A stretch of 16,431 nt of DNA from an uncultured Prevotella sp. (GCA_900550035.1 URQS01000068.1:1-16431); one strand, 5' to 3'. Shown: positions 7,342 through 14,714, numbered from the stretch's first letter. A program made the numbers and translations. The notes: generated from the sequence alone by a model not told the origin.

Positions 7342-8259
7342 TTAGAACTTGTTGGCACGCTCAAAGAAACCTATCTCCTCAAGCTCCTTCTTCATCTGAG
7401 CTTCTTCCTCATCGGTCATGTTGCGGAACGGCACACGGTTTGGTCCGAGGTCGAAACCGAGGAGCTTCATGATGCGCTTGCCGCCAACGATGTTGCCGCG
7501 GAAGTGGCAGATGACGTTGATAACGGCCTGTGAGAAGTTCTGCTTCTCGCGTGCAGTCTCGATGTCGCCATTGTTCCAAGCCTCGATGATGCCTGTAAGC
7601 TCACGTCCGTTGTAGTTGGTTGTGCCACCGATGCCACCGCGAGCGCCACCCTGTGCAAGGCTGGGGAGTATTGTCTCGTCCTGACCATGGAGCATATCAT
7701 ACTTGCCGTTGGCATAGAGACGACACTGGTTGTACTCATAGAGCGACTCGTATGTGTACTTGATGCCGGCGAAGTTGGCTATGCGGCCGTCAACAGCCTT
7801 CAGCAAGTCGAGCATGGGCAGGAATGCGCCATTGAATGCAGGGATATGATAGTAGTAGAAAGGAAGATTAGGAGCTGCATTGGCAATTGTCTCGCAGTAC
7901 TCTACAAGTTCCTCTATACGACCGATCTTCGGGAATGGAGGAGCCATCGAACCGATACCCCATGCACCTATCTTCTGTGCATGCTCGGCCAGACGCACAC
8001 TCTCACGCAGGCAGCAGCTGCCTACATGCACGATCACCTTGAAGCCCTCCGGAGCTACCGACACCCAACGCTCGGCAAGCAGCATGCGCTCCTCGGTGGT
8101 GAGCATATAGCCTTCGCCCGACGAACCATTGATGAACACGCCCTTGAGTCCGTTCTTCTGCAACATCTTGGCATAAGCCTCGATTGGTTCAAGATTGACG
8201 TCACCGTTTGCATAGAAAGGTGTAAACGGAGCGTCGATAAGTCCGATAATCTTTTCCAT
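7342..8259 (-). CDS. nanA: N-acetylneuraminate lyase
   Basis: This encodes a 305-residue aldolase of the DapA/NanA family, which splits N-acetylneuraminate into ManNAc and pyruvate through a Schiff base. The catalytic lysine is Lys167 in FAGIKYT, the tyrosine is Tyr137 in FYYYHIP and the pyruvate-carboxylate loop is GSSGEG at 45-50. These places are almost the same as Tyr137, Lys165 and Ser47-Thr48 of E. coli NanA. A GGTTNYNG stretch follows in the C-terminal half. The protein has no signal peptide and should be cytoplasmic. It lies 60 bases after the MFS transporter gene and 33 bases before the AGE epimerase gene on the same strand, so the three probably share one transcript. The B. fragilis homologue is often called NanL. 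A dihydrodipicolinate synthase role is unlikely given the YYYHIP motif and the context. Confidence 0.93.
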   Translation of the reverse strand: MEKIIGLIDAPFTPFYANGDVNLEPIEAYAKMLQKNGLKGVFINGSSGEGYMLTTEERMLLAERWVSVAPEGFKVIVHVGSCCLRESVRLAEHAQKIGAWGIGSMAPPFPKIGRIEELVEYCETIANAAPNLPFYYYHIPAFNGAFLPMLDLLKAVDGRIANFAGIKYTYESLYEYNQCRLYANGKYDMLHGQDETILPSLAQGGARGGIGGTTNYNGRELTGIIEAWNNGDIETAREKQNFSQAVINVICHFRGNIVGGKRIMKLLGFDLGPNRVPFRNMTDEEEAQMKKELEEIGFFERANKF

Positions 8260-8319
8260 AGTCTGTTTGTATTTTGAAATATGAAACCTTATATATTATA
8301 ATATGTATCTATAAATGAA

Positions 8320-9558
8320 TTACTCCTTGTTGTCGGTAGTAGGCTTCAGGCAGCTCAGCTGCAGCACGAGTGCCACGAGCACGATGCAGCCCAACACGGC
8401 AAAACCAAGTCCGAGGTTGCCACCGTCGGTCCACTTACCCAACAGATGTGTCACAGCAGCACCGGCAAACACGCCCACCATGTTCATGACACCGTAGGCT
8501 GTGGCGCGATACTTGGCAGAAATAATCTGGCAGAGTATAGGCATGTTGTTGGCATCGAACATTCCGTAGCCCATACCGAAGAGCAGTCCGGCTCCTACTA
8601 CAGCCACGATGCTATGGCCGAAGCCCAGCAATACGAGTGCAGGGATGGTCATACCCAATCCGATGGCGCTGGTATAGACACGTCCGCGTATGTTGCGCAG
8701 CACCCACTTGTCCGACAAAATACCACCAACTATAACGCCGATGAACGACGAAGCGGCAATGGTAATGGTCGACATAGGTCCGGCTTGCGACATAGGGATG
8801 CCGAGATTCTCGGCAAACAGCGTTGGCAACCAGTTCTTGGTGGCCCAACCCGGCAGACTCGGAACGGCAAAATAGATGAGTATTACCCAGAAAGCCCAGG
8901 TAGAGAACACCACGCTAAGTCCGCGCCAGACGGTCTCCTTAGGCTGATTGGCAGCGGGGTTGGCTGCAGCAACAGCTGCTGTACCCTTATGCTTGTCGTG
9001 AAGAAGCAGAGCGAGCACTACCGAATAAGCTATACCGATAATACCAAACCAGTGGAATGTAGAGTGCCATGAGAACATGGCTGCTACTGTAGCACCGAAT
9101 CCACCGATAGCCTGTCCTACGTACAGACCGGTCATGTGTATACCAATAGCCAATGAGCGCGACTTGCCCTCATGCCAGTCGGCGATGAGCGAGAGTGCCG
9201 ACGGGATGTAAAGTGCCTCGCTTATACCCATAAGAGCACGCAACCAATAGAGCTGCTGAAAGTCGGTGGCATAGCCCATAAGATATGTCACGGCTGACCA
9301 GACGAACAAACTGCCTACTACGAGCTTCTTTCGGCTCACGCGGTCGGCTACCACTCCGGCAAAGGGGCTTACAATTCCGTATATCCAAAGGAAAACCGCC
9401 ATCAATGCACCGAAAGCCTCAGCTTTGTTCAATTCGGCGATGTCGGCCTTCATAGCCTCCTGCATTGTGGAGAGCATCTGACGGTCCATGTAATTCAAAA
9501 GGGCCACAACCCAGAGCAGCGCTACGACTACCCACGGGTAAAACTTACTTCTTTTCAT
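8320..9558 (-). CDS. nanT: MFS transporter, probable sialic acid permease
   Basis: This encodes a 412-residue major facilitator of about 12 helices. The first helix is followed by LLNYMDRQMLSTMQEAMKAD, typical of anion:cation symporter-like members. The loop between helices 2 and 3 has GVVADRVSRKK, a variant of the MFS signature, and the central loop (about residues 190-210, rich in Ala and Asn) separates the two halves. The second half holds GGILSDKWVLRNIRGR at the matching place. The protein should sit in the inner membrane and import N-acetylneuraminate with protons, as NanT does in B. fragilis. The specific substrate comes from context: it is the first gene of the unit that continues with the lyase and AGE epimerase. 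Its own candidate promoter and a 14-bp palindrome lie 98-113 bases upstream. Other acidic sugars (hexuronates) cannot be excluded by sequence. Confidence 0.87.
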   Translation of the reverse strand: MKRSKFYPWVVVALLWVVALLNYMDRQMLSTMQEAMKADIAELNKAEAFGALMAVFLWIYGIVSPFAGVVADRVSRKKLVVGSLFVWSAVTYLMGYATDFQQLYWLRALMGISEALYIPSALSLIADWHEGKSRSLAIGIHMTGLYVGQAIGGFGATVAAMFSWHSTFHWFGIIGIAYSVVLALLLHDKHKGTAAVAAANPAANQPKETVWRGLSVVFSTWAFWVILIYFAVPSLPGWATKNWLPTLFAENLGIPMSQAGPMSTITIAASSFIGVIVGGILSDKWVLRNIRGRVYTSAIGLGMTIPALVLLGFGHSIVAVVGAGLLFGMGYGMFDANNMPILCQIISAKYRATAYGVMNMVGVFAGAAVTHLLGKWTDGGNLGLGFAVLGCIVLVALVLQLSCLKPTTDNKE

Positions 9559-9583
9559 CAGTTTCTATCAGTTAGTGTATTCT

Positions 9584-9598
9584 TAAAATTGGGTTTTA
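9584..9598 (-). promoter_or_regulatory. Leader motif shared with the nucleotidyltransferase gene
   Basis: TAAAATTGGGTTTTA on the plus strand (arms TAAAA and TTTTA) lies 26-40 bases upstream of the nanT-like start codon. It differs at one of 15 positions from the element at 4820-4834. A looser version (TAAAGCTAGGTTTTA, 11064-11078) abuts the start of the membrane protein gene and may be chance. Confidence 0.35.
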
Positions 9599-9655
9599 GT
9601 TTATTCGATTAGTTATGCAGACGATACCTTATGCCTGCATTTGATGTTTACTTTG

Positions 9656-9687
9656 CAAAAGTATACTTTTTTTCTAAACCAAGCAAG
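9656..9687 (-). promoter_or_regulatory. Candidate nan operon promoter with overlapping 14-bp palindrome
   Basis: The minus strand has CTTG at 9687-9684, a 20-base gap, then TACTTTTG at 9663-9656, a full TAnnTTTG match. The perfect palindrome AAAAGTATACTTTT (9657-9670) covers the -7 element, where a repressor would block polymerase. The leader to the nanT-like ATG is about 90 bases and includes a 6-bp inverted repeat (ATGCAG 9615-9620, CTGCAT 9635-9640). The rest of 9559-9831 is AT-rich with no gene seen. Confidence 0.5.
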
Positions 9688-9772
9688 TTAAATAAAATAT
9701 TTTTTAATTACAATTAGTTTATTTGCGATTTTTAATAAATTGATACAACCAGAAGAATTATACGAATAAAAC

Positions 9773-9810
9773 AAAAGACGAAAAAACCACATTTGTATGC
9801 AGTCTTTTCG
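9773..9810 (-). terminator. Terminator-like hairpin after the membrane protein gene
   Basis: On the minus strand CGAAAAGAC (9810-9802) can pair with GTTTTTTCG (9787-9779) with one mismatch and a 14-base loop, followed by TCTTTTGTTTTATTC. It lies 21 bases beyond the stop codon at 9832. It would separate the membrane protein gene from the nan promoter. Confidence 0.45.
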
Positions 9811-9831
9811 CCTTTTTACATATGTACAAAA

Positions 9832-11064
9832 TTATATTTTTCCACTCTTACGTTCGGCTATTCTTTCATTTGCTCTCTCGGCATCACCACGAGACACATG
9901 CATTCCGCCATCATCATCCCTCCACATAGGCTGTGAAGAACCGCCGCCTCCACCACCATTGCTATTAAATACATCTTTTGGCAATACAAATAATACAAAT
10001 CCAATAGCCACAGCTACCATTATTATCTGAATGATTAGTTTGAACACCACAACAATAAGTCCCCAAACAGCAACTATACAACCTATTATATATATAATTC
10101 CAAATACAGTGACAGCCAAACCCATTTTGAAGCTTCCCAACCGCTCACTGTTTCGCTTTGCTGAAAGCAAGATACCTCCAAGAAGAGCAGCCAATCCTCC
10201 TATGAGAATAATAATATCACCCAGAATAGTATTATTTAAGCCGAGCGCCAACTGTATCAAAGTCACAACGATAATAGCTGGCACAACACCTAAAATACTG
10301 TAAAGAGCAGGTTTTATAGATATCCCATCATCTACATCACCATTAAAATCCTCTCCAAAAAGAATTTGTTCATATATCTTTATACTCATGCACTGATACA
10401 AAACAATCAATGCAAACGGTATAATGCGTAACAATGACGACCAAAATCCGAAATGTTCACGGTCACACCACCAGAAACACTCTGTACCAAGCACGCAATA
10501 AGCCCATATCTCAAGAAGCGACCCAACCATAATACCAGCAGGTATCACAATCCGAGCCAAAGACTGATATTTTTTGTGTTTTAGAGAATATGCACTGAAC
10601 AAAATAACACCTAAAAACAGTAAGGCTATTACTATATAAGGTATATACGACCTGAAAAGTTTGCCTTGCCAAGTGTGCTTCACAATGTCATTTTTCGAAA
10701 GCAGGCAATCTTTCACACCTTCAGGATTTTCATCGGAGAACACCACATCCTCAGTTGAAACGCCCCATAACTTGCCATCTTTCTTGAAGATTAAATAAGA
10801 TAATTTGAAACCTCCAGATATGTTCTGCGAGCCGTCCTTCCGTCCTATCGCTTCTACTATTTCGCCCTCAGCAATTCGAAAAGCCACGTCTTCTGAAGCA
10901 ACATTCCAGAATGTATCTACACGACCATCGTTATACATTTTTTCAATGGAAGCTGGATATACGTTAGCAGAATCGCCACGAGCACATTCAATCTCATACT
11001 TCTGTGCACTTACATTAAGAACACATAAAAAGAAAGGTAATAAAAATAAAAGGTAATTTTTCAT
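9832..11064 (-). CDS. Unrecognised membrane protein with exported N-terminal domain and glycine-rich tail
   Basis: I do not recognise this 410-residue protein. A signal peptide (MKNYLLFLLPFFLCVLNVSA) precedes a domain of about 120 residues (21-139) that should lie outside the inner membrane; it is rich in short hydrophobic stretches that suggest beta structure and includes FKLSYLIFKKDGKLWGVSTEDVVF written here in parts: FKLSYLIFKK, then DGKLWGVS. About seven hydrophobic helices follow (roughly 141-160, 169-191, 208-226, 253-274, 280-300, 314-336, 338-361). The tail has six glycines in a row (370-375), then a charged segment with RDDDGG and DAERANERIAERKSG. With an outside N-terminus and seven helices, the tail would be cytoplasmic. 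Codon use is more AT-rich than in the nan genes or clpB, hinting at a different history. It has its own promoter and terminator and is divergent from clpB, so it is probably a single-gene unit. Confidence 0.8.
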   Translation of the reverse strand: MKNYLLFLLPFFLCVLNVSAQKYEIECARGDSANVYPASIEKMYNDGRVDTFWNVASEDVAFRIAEGEIVEAIGRKDGSQNISGGFKLSYLIFKKDGKLWGVSTEDVVFSDENPEGVKDCLLSKNDIVKHTWQGKLFRSYIPYIVIALLFLGVILFSAYSLKHKKYQSLARIVIPAGIMVGSLLEIWAYCVLGTECFWWCDREHFGFWSSLLRIIPFALIVLYQCMSIKIYEQILFGEDFNGDVDDGISIKPALYSILGVVPAIIVVTLIQLALGLNNTILGDIIILIGGLAALLGGILLSAKRNSERLGSFKMGLAVTVFGIIYIIGCIVAVWGLIVVVFKLIIQIIMVAVAIGFVLFVLPKDVFNSNGGGGGGSSQPMWRDDDGGMHVSRGDAERANERIAERKSGKI

Positions 11065-11100
11065 AAAGCTAGGTTTTAGTTATTTTATGTTTAACAATTG

Positions 11101-11130
11101 CAAATATAGCATTTTTTTATTTATCCAACA
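11101..11130 (-). promoter_or_regulatory. Candidate promoter of the membrane protein gene
   Basis: The minus strand holds GTTGG at 11130-11126, then 17 bases, then TATATTTG (11108-11101), a full TAnnTTTG match with a fair -33 element. The start codon is 37 bases downstream. Confidence 0.5.
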
Positions 11131-11169
11131 TGTCTAATTTACAAAATTACACTTCAATAAGTGTATTTA

Positions 11170-11225
11170 TGTCATTTTGTCAGCTTTTTTTATAATACAA
11201 ATACATAAAATACGACATTTTGTCA
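11170..11225 (+). promoter_or_regulatory. Two TGTCA-type motifs upstream of clpB
   Basis: TGTCATTTTGTCA (11170-11182) and CGACATTTTGTCA (11213-11225) agree at 11 of 13 positions and are 43 bases apart, about four helix turns. The first is a direct TGTCA repeat with a 3-base spacer; the second has inverted arms GACA and TGTC around TTT. The second lies about 20 bases before TATGGTTTG (11245-11253), a possible -7 element with one extra base. They are candidate sites for stress control of clpB; I do not know the factor. Confidence 0.45.
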
Positions 11226-11296
11226 TATCTAAAATACATGGGCATATGGTTTGCGCTTAGAGTCAATGAAAACAAAAAATCAGAATATAAACAAGA

Positions 11297-11302
11297 AAGG
11301 AG
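11297..11302 (+). promoter_or_regulatory. Strong ribosome binding site that fixes the clpB start
   Basis: AAGGAG lies eight bases before the ATG at 11311. The open frame continues upstream to a TTG at 11251, but that 20-residue extension is Lys/Asn-rich and unlike ClpB, so the ATG at 11311 is preferred. Confidence 0.8.
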
Positions 11303-11310
11303 AACATAAT

Positions 11311-13899
11311 ATGACATTCGACAAATTCACAATCAAAGCCCAAGAGGTTGTTCAAGAGGCTGTCAACACTGCACAGCGCCAAGGGCAACAGAGCATTGAG
11401 CCGGTGCACCTGTTGAAGGGTGTGATGGTGAAGGCCAAAGACGTAGCCACATACATCTTCCAGAAGCTCGGAGTCAATGCCAATCAAATAGACACAGTTG
11501 TCGACAGCGAGATACAGCGACTGCCACGTGTTCAAGGTGGACAGCCATATCTCTCTAACGACGCCAACAGCGTGCTTCAGCGTGCGCAGGACTTCGCCAC
11601 TAAGAACGGCGACGAGTTCACAAGCGTTGAACCGATATTGCTCGCCCTGCTTCAAGTCAATTCTACTGCAAGCCGCATTCTGAAGGATGCCGGCATGACT
11701 GAGGCTGAAACCGTAAAAGCCATTCAGGAACTTCGCCAAGGCCAGAAGGTGCAGTCGCAGTCGGGCGACGAGAACTATCAGAGTCTTGAGAAATACGCCA
11801 AGAACCTCGTTGAGGAAGCCCGCCAGGGCAAGCTCGACCCGGTTATAGGCCGTGACGAGGAGATTCGCCGTGTGCTTCAGATTCTGTCGCGCCGTACCAA
11901 GAACAATCCTATTCTTATAGGCGAACCGGGTACAGGTAAGACGGCTATCGTCGAGGGACTGGCTGAGCGTATTGTACGTGGCGACGTGCCCGAAAATCTT
12001 AAGGACAAGCAGCTCTACTCGTTGGATATGGGTGCGCTTGTGGCTGGCGCCAAGTACAAAGGCGAGTTTGAGGAGCGCCTTAAAAGCGTCATCAAGGAGG
12101 TGACCAACAGCGACGGTCGCATCATTCTCTTCATCGACGAGATTCACACTCTTGTCGGTGCAGGAGGTGGCGAGGGCGCTATGGACGCTGCCAACATATT
12201 GAAGCCGGCTCTTGCACGTGGCGAATTGCGCAGCATCGGTGCCACAACCCTGAACGAATACCAGAAGTATTTCGAGAAGGACAAGGCTCTGGAGCGCCGA
12301 TTCCAGACGGTCATGGTAGACGAACCTGACGAGCTTTCGGCCATCTCAATACTGCGTGGATTGAAGGAACGCTATGAGAACCATCACAAGGTGCGTATTC
12401 AGGACGATGCCTGTATAGCTGCCGTGAAACTCTCTGAGCGCTACATCAGCGACCGATTCCTCCCCGACAAGGCCATCGACCTTATGGACGAGGCTGCTGC
12501 CAAACTGCGTATGGAGCGCGACTCCGTACCGGAGGAGCTCGACGAGATTACACGTAAGCTGAAACAGCTTGAGATTGAACGCGAGGCCATCAAGCGCGAG
12601 AACGATGCCGACAAGATTGCACAGCTCGACAAGGACATTGCCGAACTGAAAGACCAGGAGAGTTCGTTCCGTGCAAAGTGGGAAAGCGAGAAAGCTCTTG
12701 TCAACAAGATACAGCAGGACAAGCAGCAGATTGAACAGTTGAAGTTTGAGGCTGAACGTGCCGAGCGCGAAGGCAACTACGAACGCGTGGCTGAGATACG
12801 CTACGGCAAACTCAAATCGCTCGACGACGACATCAAGTCGATACAGAACCAGCTCAAGTCGACGCAAGACGGCAACGCCATGATTCGCGAAGAGGTGACT
12901 GCCGACGACATAGCCGAAGTGGTAAGCCGCTGGACCGGAATACCCGTAACGCGAATGATGCAGAGCGAACGCGAGAAGTTGCTGCATCTGGAGGAGGAAC
13001 TTCACAACCGTGTCATTGGTCAGGACGAGGCTATACGTGCGGTGAGCGATGCTGTGCGCCGCTCACGTGCCGGTCTGCAGGACCCGAAACGTCCTATCGC
13101 TTCGTTCATCTTCCTCGGCACAACGGGTGTAGGTAAGACCGAGCTGGCTAAGGCTTTGGCTGAATACCTCTTCAACGACGAGACGATGATGACGCGTATC
13201 GACATGAGCGAGTATCAGGAGAAGTTCAGCGTAAGCCGTCTCATCGGTGCGCCTCCAGGATACGTAGGCTATGACGAGGGCGGACAGCTCACCGAGGCAG
13301 TACGTCGCAAGCCTTACTCTGTAGTACTGTTCGATGAGATTGAGAAGGCTCACCCAGACGTGTTCAACATCCTCTTGCAGGTATTGGACGACGGTCGACT
13401 CACGGACAATAAGGGTCGCACGGTCAACTTCAAGAATACTATCATCATTATGACCTCAAACCTTGGCAGCCAGTACATACAAGGTCAGTTTGCAGGCATC
13501 ACACCTCAGAACCGCGACCACGTCATAAGCGACACCAAGGCAAAGGTTATGGAGATGCTCAAGAAGACCATACGTCCCGAATTCCTCAACCGTATCGACG
13601 AGACCATCATGTTCTTGCCACTCACCAAGGCAGAAATAGCCCAGGTAGTGACATTGCAGATGAACGCCGTGAAGAAGATGCTCGAGCCGCAGGGATTCAC
13701 TCTCAACATCACTCCTGCCGCCATCGACTTCCTCGCCGACGAAGGCTTCGACCCGGAGTTTGGTGCACGTCCGGTAAAGCGTGCCATCCAGCGCTGCGTA
13801 CTCAACGACCTCTCTAAGAAGATTCTCTCTGACGAGGTTAAGCGCGAGCAGCCAATCACCATCGATGCCGACCAGAACGGACTCGTATTCCGCAACTAA
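11311..13899 (+). CDS. clpB: ATP-dependent chaperone ClpB
   Basis: This encodes 862 residues, the normal ClpB length, when started at the ATG behind AAGGAG. ClpB is a cytoplasmic AAA+ hexamer that threads aggregated proteins through its pore and works with DnaK/DnaJ/GrpE. The N-domain (1 to about 145) has the paired Clp repeats. The first AAA+ module has Walker A GEPGTGKT (204-211), Walker B LFIDE (273-277), pore loop KYKGE near 248 and arginines in ALERRF. The long charged coiled-coil middle domain (about 400-525), which separates ClpB from ClpA and ClpX, is present. The second module has Walker A GTTGVGKT (603-610), pore loop GYVG (650-653) and Walker B LFDEIEKAH. The C-terminal domain is intact and no lesion is seen. 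It is a single-gene unit between a divergent membrane protein gene and a strong terminator. Confidence 0.98.
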   Translation: MTFDKFTIKAQEVVQEAVNTAQRQGQQSIEPVHLLKGVMVKAKDVATYIFQKLGVNANQIDTVVDSEIQRLPRVQGGQPYLSNDANSVLQRAQDFATKNGDEFTSVEPILLALLQVNSTASRILKDAGMTEAETVKAIQELRQGQKVQSQSGDENYQSLEKYAKNLVEEARQGKLDPVIGRDEEIRRVLQILSRRTKNNPILIGEPGTGKTAIVEGLAERIVRGDVPENLKDKQLYSLDMGALVAGAKYKGEFEERLKSVIKEVTNSDGRIILFIDEIHTLVGAGGGEGAMDAANILKPALARGELRSIGATTLNEYQKYFEKDKALERRFQTVMVDEPDELSAISILRGLKERYENHHKVRIQDDACIAAVKLSERYISDRFLPDKAIDLMDEAAAKLRMERDSVPEELDEITRKLKQLEIEREAIKRENDADKIAQLDKDIAELKDQESSFRAKWESEKALVNKIQQDKQQIEQLKFEAERAEREGNYERVAEIRYGKLKSLDDDIKSIQNQLKSTQDGNAMIREEVTADDIAEVVSRWTGIPVTRMMQSEREKLLHLEEELHNRVIGQDEAIRAVSDAVRRSRAGLQDPKRPIASFIFLGTTGVGKTELAKALAEYLFNDETMMTRIDMSEYQEKFSVSRLIGAPPGYVGYDEGGQLTEAVRRKPYSVVLFDEIEKAHPDVFNILLQVLDDGRLTDNKGRTVNFKNTIIIMTSNLGSQYIQGQFAGITPQNRDHVISDTKAKVMEMLKKTIRPEFLNRIDETIMFLPLTKAEIAQVVTLQMNAVKKMLEPQGFTLNITPAAIDFLADEGFDPEFGARPVKRAIQRCVLNDLSKKILSDEVKREQPITIDADQNGLVFRN

Positions 13900-13941
13900 G
13901 CGAAACACAATTCGTAACCAAGCGAAACGCATAGACATAAT

Positions 13942-13989
13942 AAAAGGGAGCGCCAAGACTCATAACACTGAGTTTTGGTGCTCCCTTTT
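13942..13989. terminator. Bidirectional intrinsic terminator after clpB
   Basis: Arms AAAAGGGAGC (13942-13951) and GCTCCCTTTT (13980-13989) pair perfectly, and inner CCAA/TTGG and ACTC/GAGT pairs extend the stem. The plus strand ends in TTTTCTTAT. The A-rich left arm supplies Ts on the minus strand, so it can also end the convergent ferredoxin transcript, whose stop is 19 bases away. Confidence 0.85.
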
Positions 13990-14008
13990 CTTATACCACA
14001 CATTATCC

Positions 14009-14113
14009 TTATAGCCTTATCCCATATTTCCAAGCATCCTTAGGACATACTTTCACGCAAACACCACATGCCACGCAGCGGTCTTGCTCGTTAATTGCTT
14101 TATACTTAGCCAT
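14009..14113 (-). CDS. Mini-ferredoxin with one [4Fe-4S] motif
   Basis: The start ATG at 14113 lies four bases after the stop of the C_GCAxxG_C_C gene, so the two are very probably translated together; GGAAG precedes it. The open frame extends further up but only by overlapping that gene out of frame. The 34-residue product has one complete cluster motif, CVACGVCVKVCP (Cys13, 16, 19, 23 and Pro24). Bacterial ferredoxins of this kind usually carry two such motifs in about 55-60 residues. Here the protein ends 11 residues after the last cysteine, with no second motif in any frame before the terminator. It may be a natural one-cluster electron carrier or the N-terminal half of a truncated gene. 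It may pass electrons to or from its neighbour; that is inference from coupling. Confidence 0.7.
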   Translation of the reverse strand: MAKYKAINEQDRCVACGVCVKVCPKDAWKYGIRL

Positions 14114-14117
14114 GTCG

Positions 14118-14519
14118 TTACTTCCGTTCGCCTTCCTTTTCAAGGATTTCTTCCAGAAATTCAGAAGCATCTGCCACGCAAAGAGGGCATTCGCGAAGCA
14201 CTTTTCCGGTGCCCACACCTTTTAGCAATTTGCATTGTGTGGCACCGTTGCGCTGCTTGAATTTATCCATAATCTGTCTCATACCCTTTATAGACTTCGC
14301 CTTGTCCTGAGTGGCAAGTCCGAGTACGATGCCTGCGCCTACGATGGCTCCGCAAGTTCCCTCCATATTACCCATACCTGCCGCAAAGGCATTGCCAGCA
14401 TTCTTAATGGTTTCTTCTTCCATTCCGGCGAAGTCGTGGTAGGTGCAGAGCACAGCCTGAGTGCAATTATGCGAACCACAACGCTTCTTTTCAGCTGCTA
14501 TGTCTTTTCTTGTTTCCAT
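14118..14519 (-). CDS. C_GCAxxG_C_C family protein (putative redox protein)
   Basis: This encodes 133 residues with the cysteine pattern of the C_GCAxxG_C_C family: Cys14, Cys19 and Cys25 near the N-terminus, the core TCGAIVGAG (Cys56 to Gly63), then Cys96, Cys111 and Cys114 in RECPLCV. The glycine- and alanine-rich centre (NAFAAGMGNMEGTCGAIVGAG) is typical. The biochemical role of the family is not settled; spaced cysteines suggest metal or cluster binding or redox work. There is no signal peptide, so it should be cytoplasmic. It forms a unit with the one-cluster ferredoxin that follows four bases later. The start at 14519 is supported by AAGGA six bases upstream, in a leader where this site is duplicated. 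Confidence 0.87.
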   Translation of the reverse strand: METRKDIAAEKKRCGSHNCTQAVLCTYHDFAGMEEETIKNAGNAFAAGMGNMEGTCGAIVGAGIVLGLATQDKAKSIKGMRQIMDKFKQRNGATQCKLLKGVGTGKVLRECPLCVADASEFLEEILEKEGERK

Positions 14520-14523
14520 ATTA

Positions 14524-14548
14524 TTTTTCCTTGTTGTTTTTCCTTGTT
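14524..14548 (-). repeat. Tandem duplication around a ribosome binding site
   Basis: TTTTTCCTTGTT occurs at 14524-14535 and again at 14537-14548, a 13-base step. On the minus strand this gives two AACAAGGAAAAA units just before the C_GCAxxG_C_C start, so the AAGGA site is doubled. Only the nearer one is at a good distance from ATG. Confidence 0.6.
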
Positions 14549-14564
14549 ATTTTGATTTCGGCTA

Positions 14565-14572
14565 CAAAGATA
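14565..14572 (-). promoter_or_regulatory. Candidate -7 element of the C_GCAxxG_C_C unit
   Basis: The minus strand reads TATCTTTG, matching TAnnTTTG, 46 bases upstream of the start codon. A clear -33 element is not seen. Confidence 0.4.
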
Positions 14573-14714
14573 ATGCTTTTATCATAGATACATAAAAGAT
14601 GTCAGCTATACTTTAATAGACAATTTCTATCATTCCCTTACACGAGGGCTTACATAGAACTCCTATACATTAATCTTTTCTTTGTTTTCCTTTTCCTTTC
14701 TTGTTTAGTTTTCC

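Noticed and set aside
11251..11310. Upstream extension of clpB from a TTG
   Set aside because: The strong AAGGAG before ATG at 11311 and the usual ClpB N-terminus (MTFDKFT) fix the start at 11311.
11263..12147. A 294-residue open frame on the minus strand
   Set aside because: It is antisense to the conserved N-terminal half of clpB; its length follows from clpB codon bias.
14114..14218. Longer ferredoxin frame overlapping the C_GCAxxG_C_C gene
   Set aside because: The extra residues come from another gene read in a different frame and look nothing like a ferredoxin.
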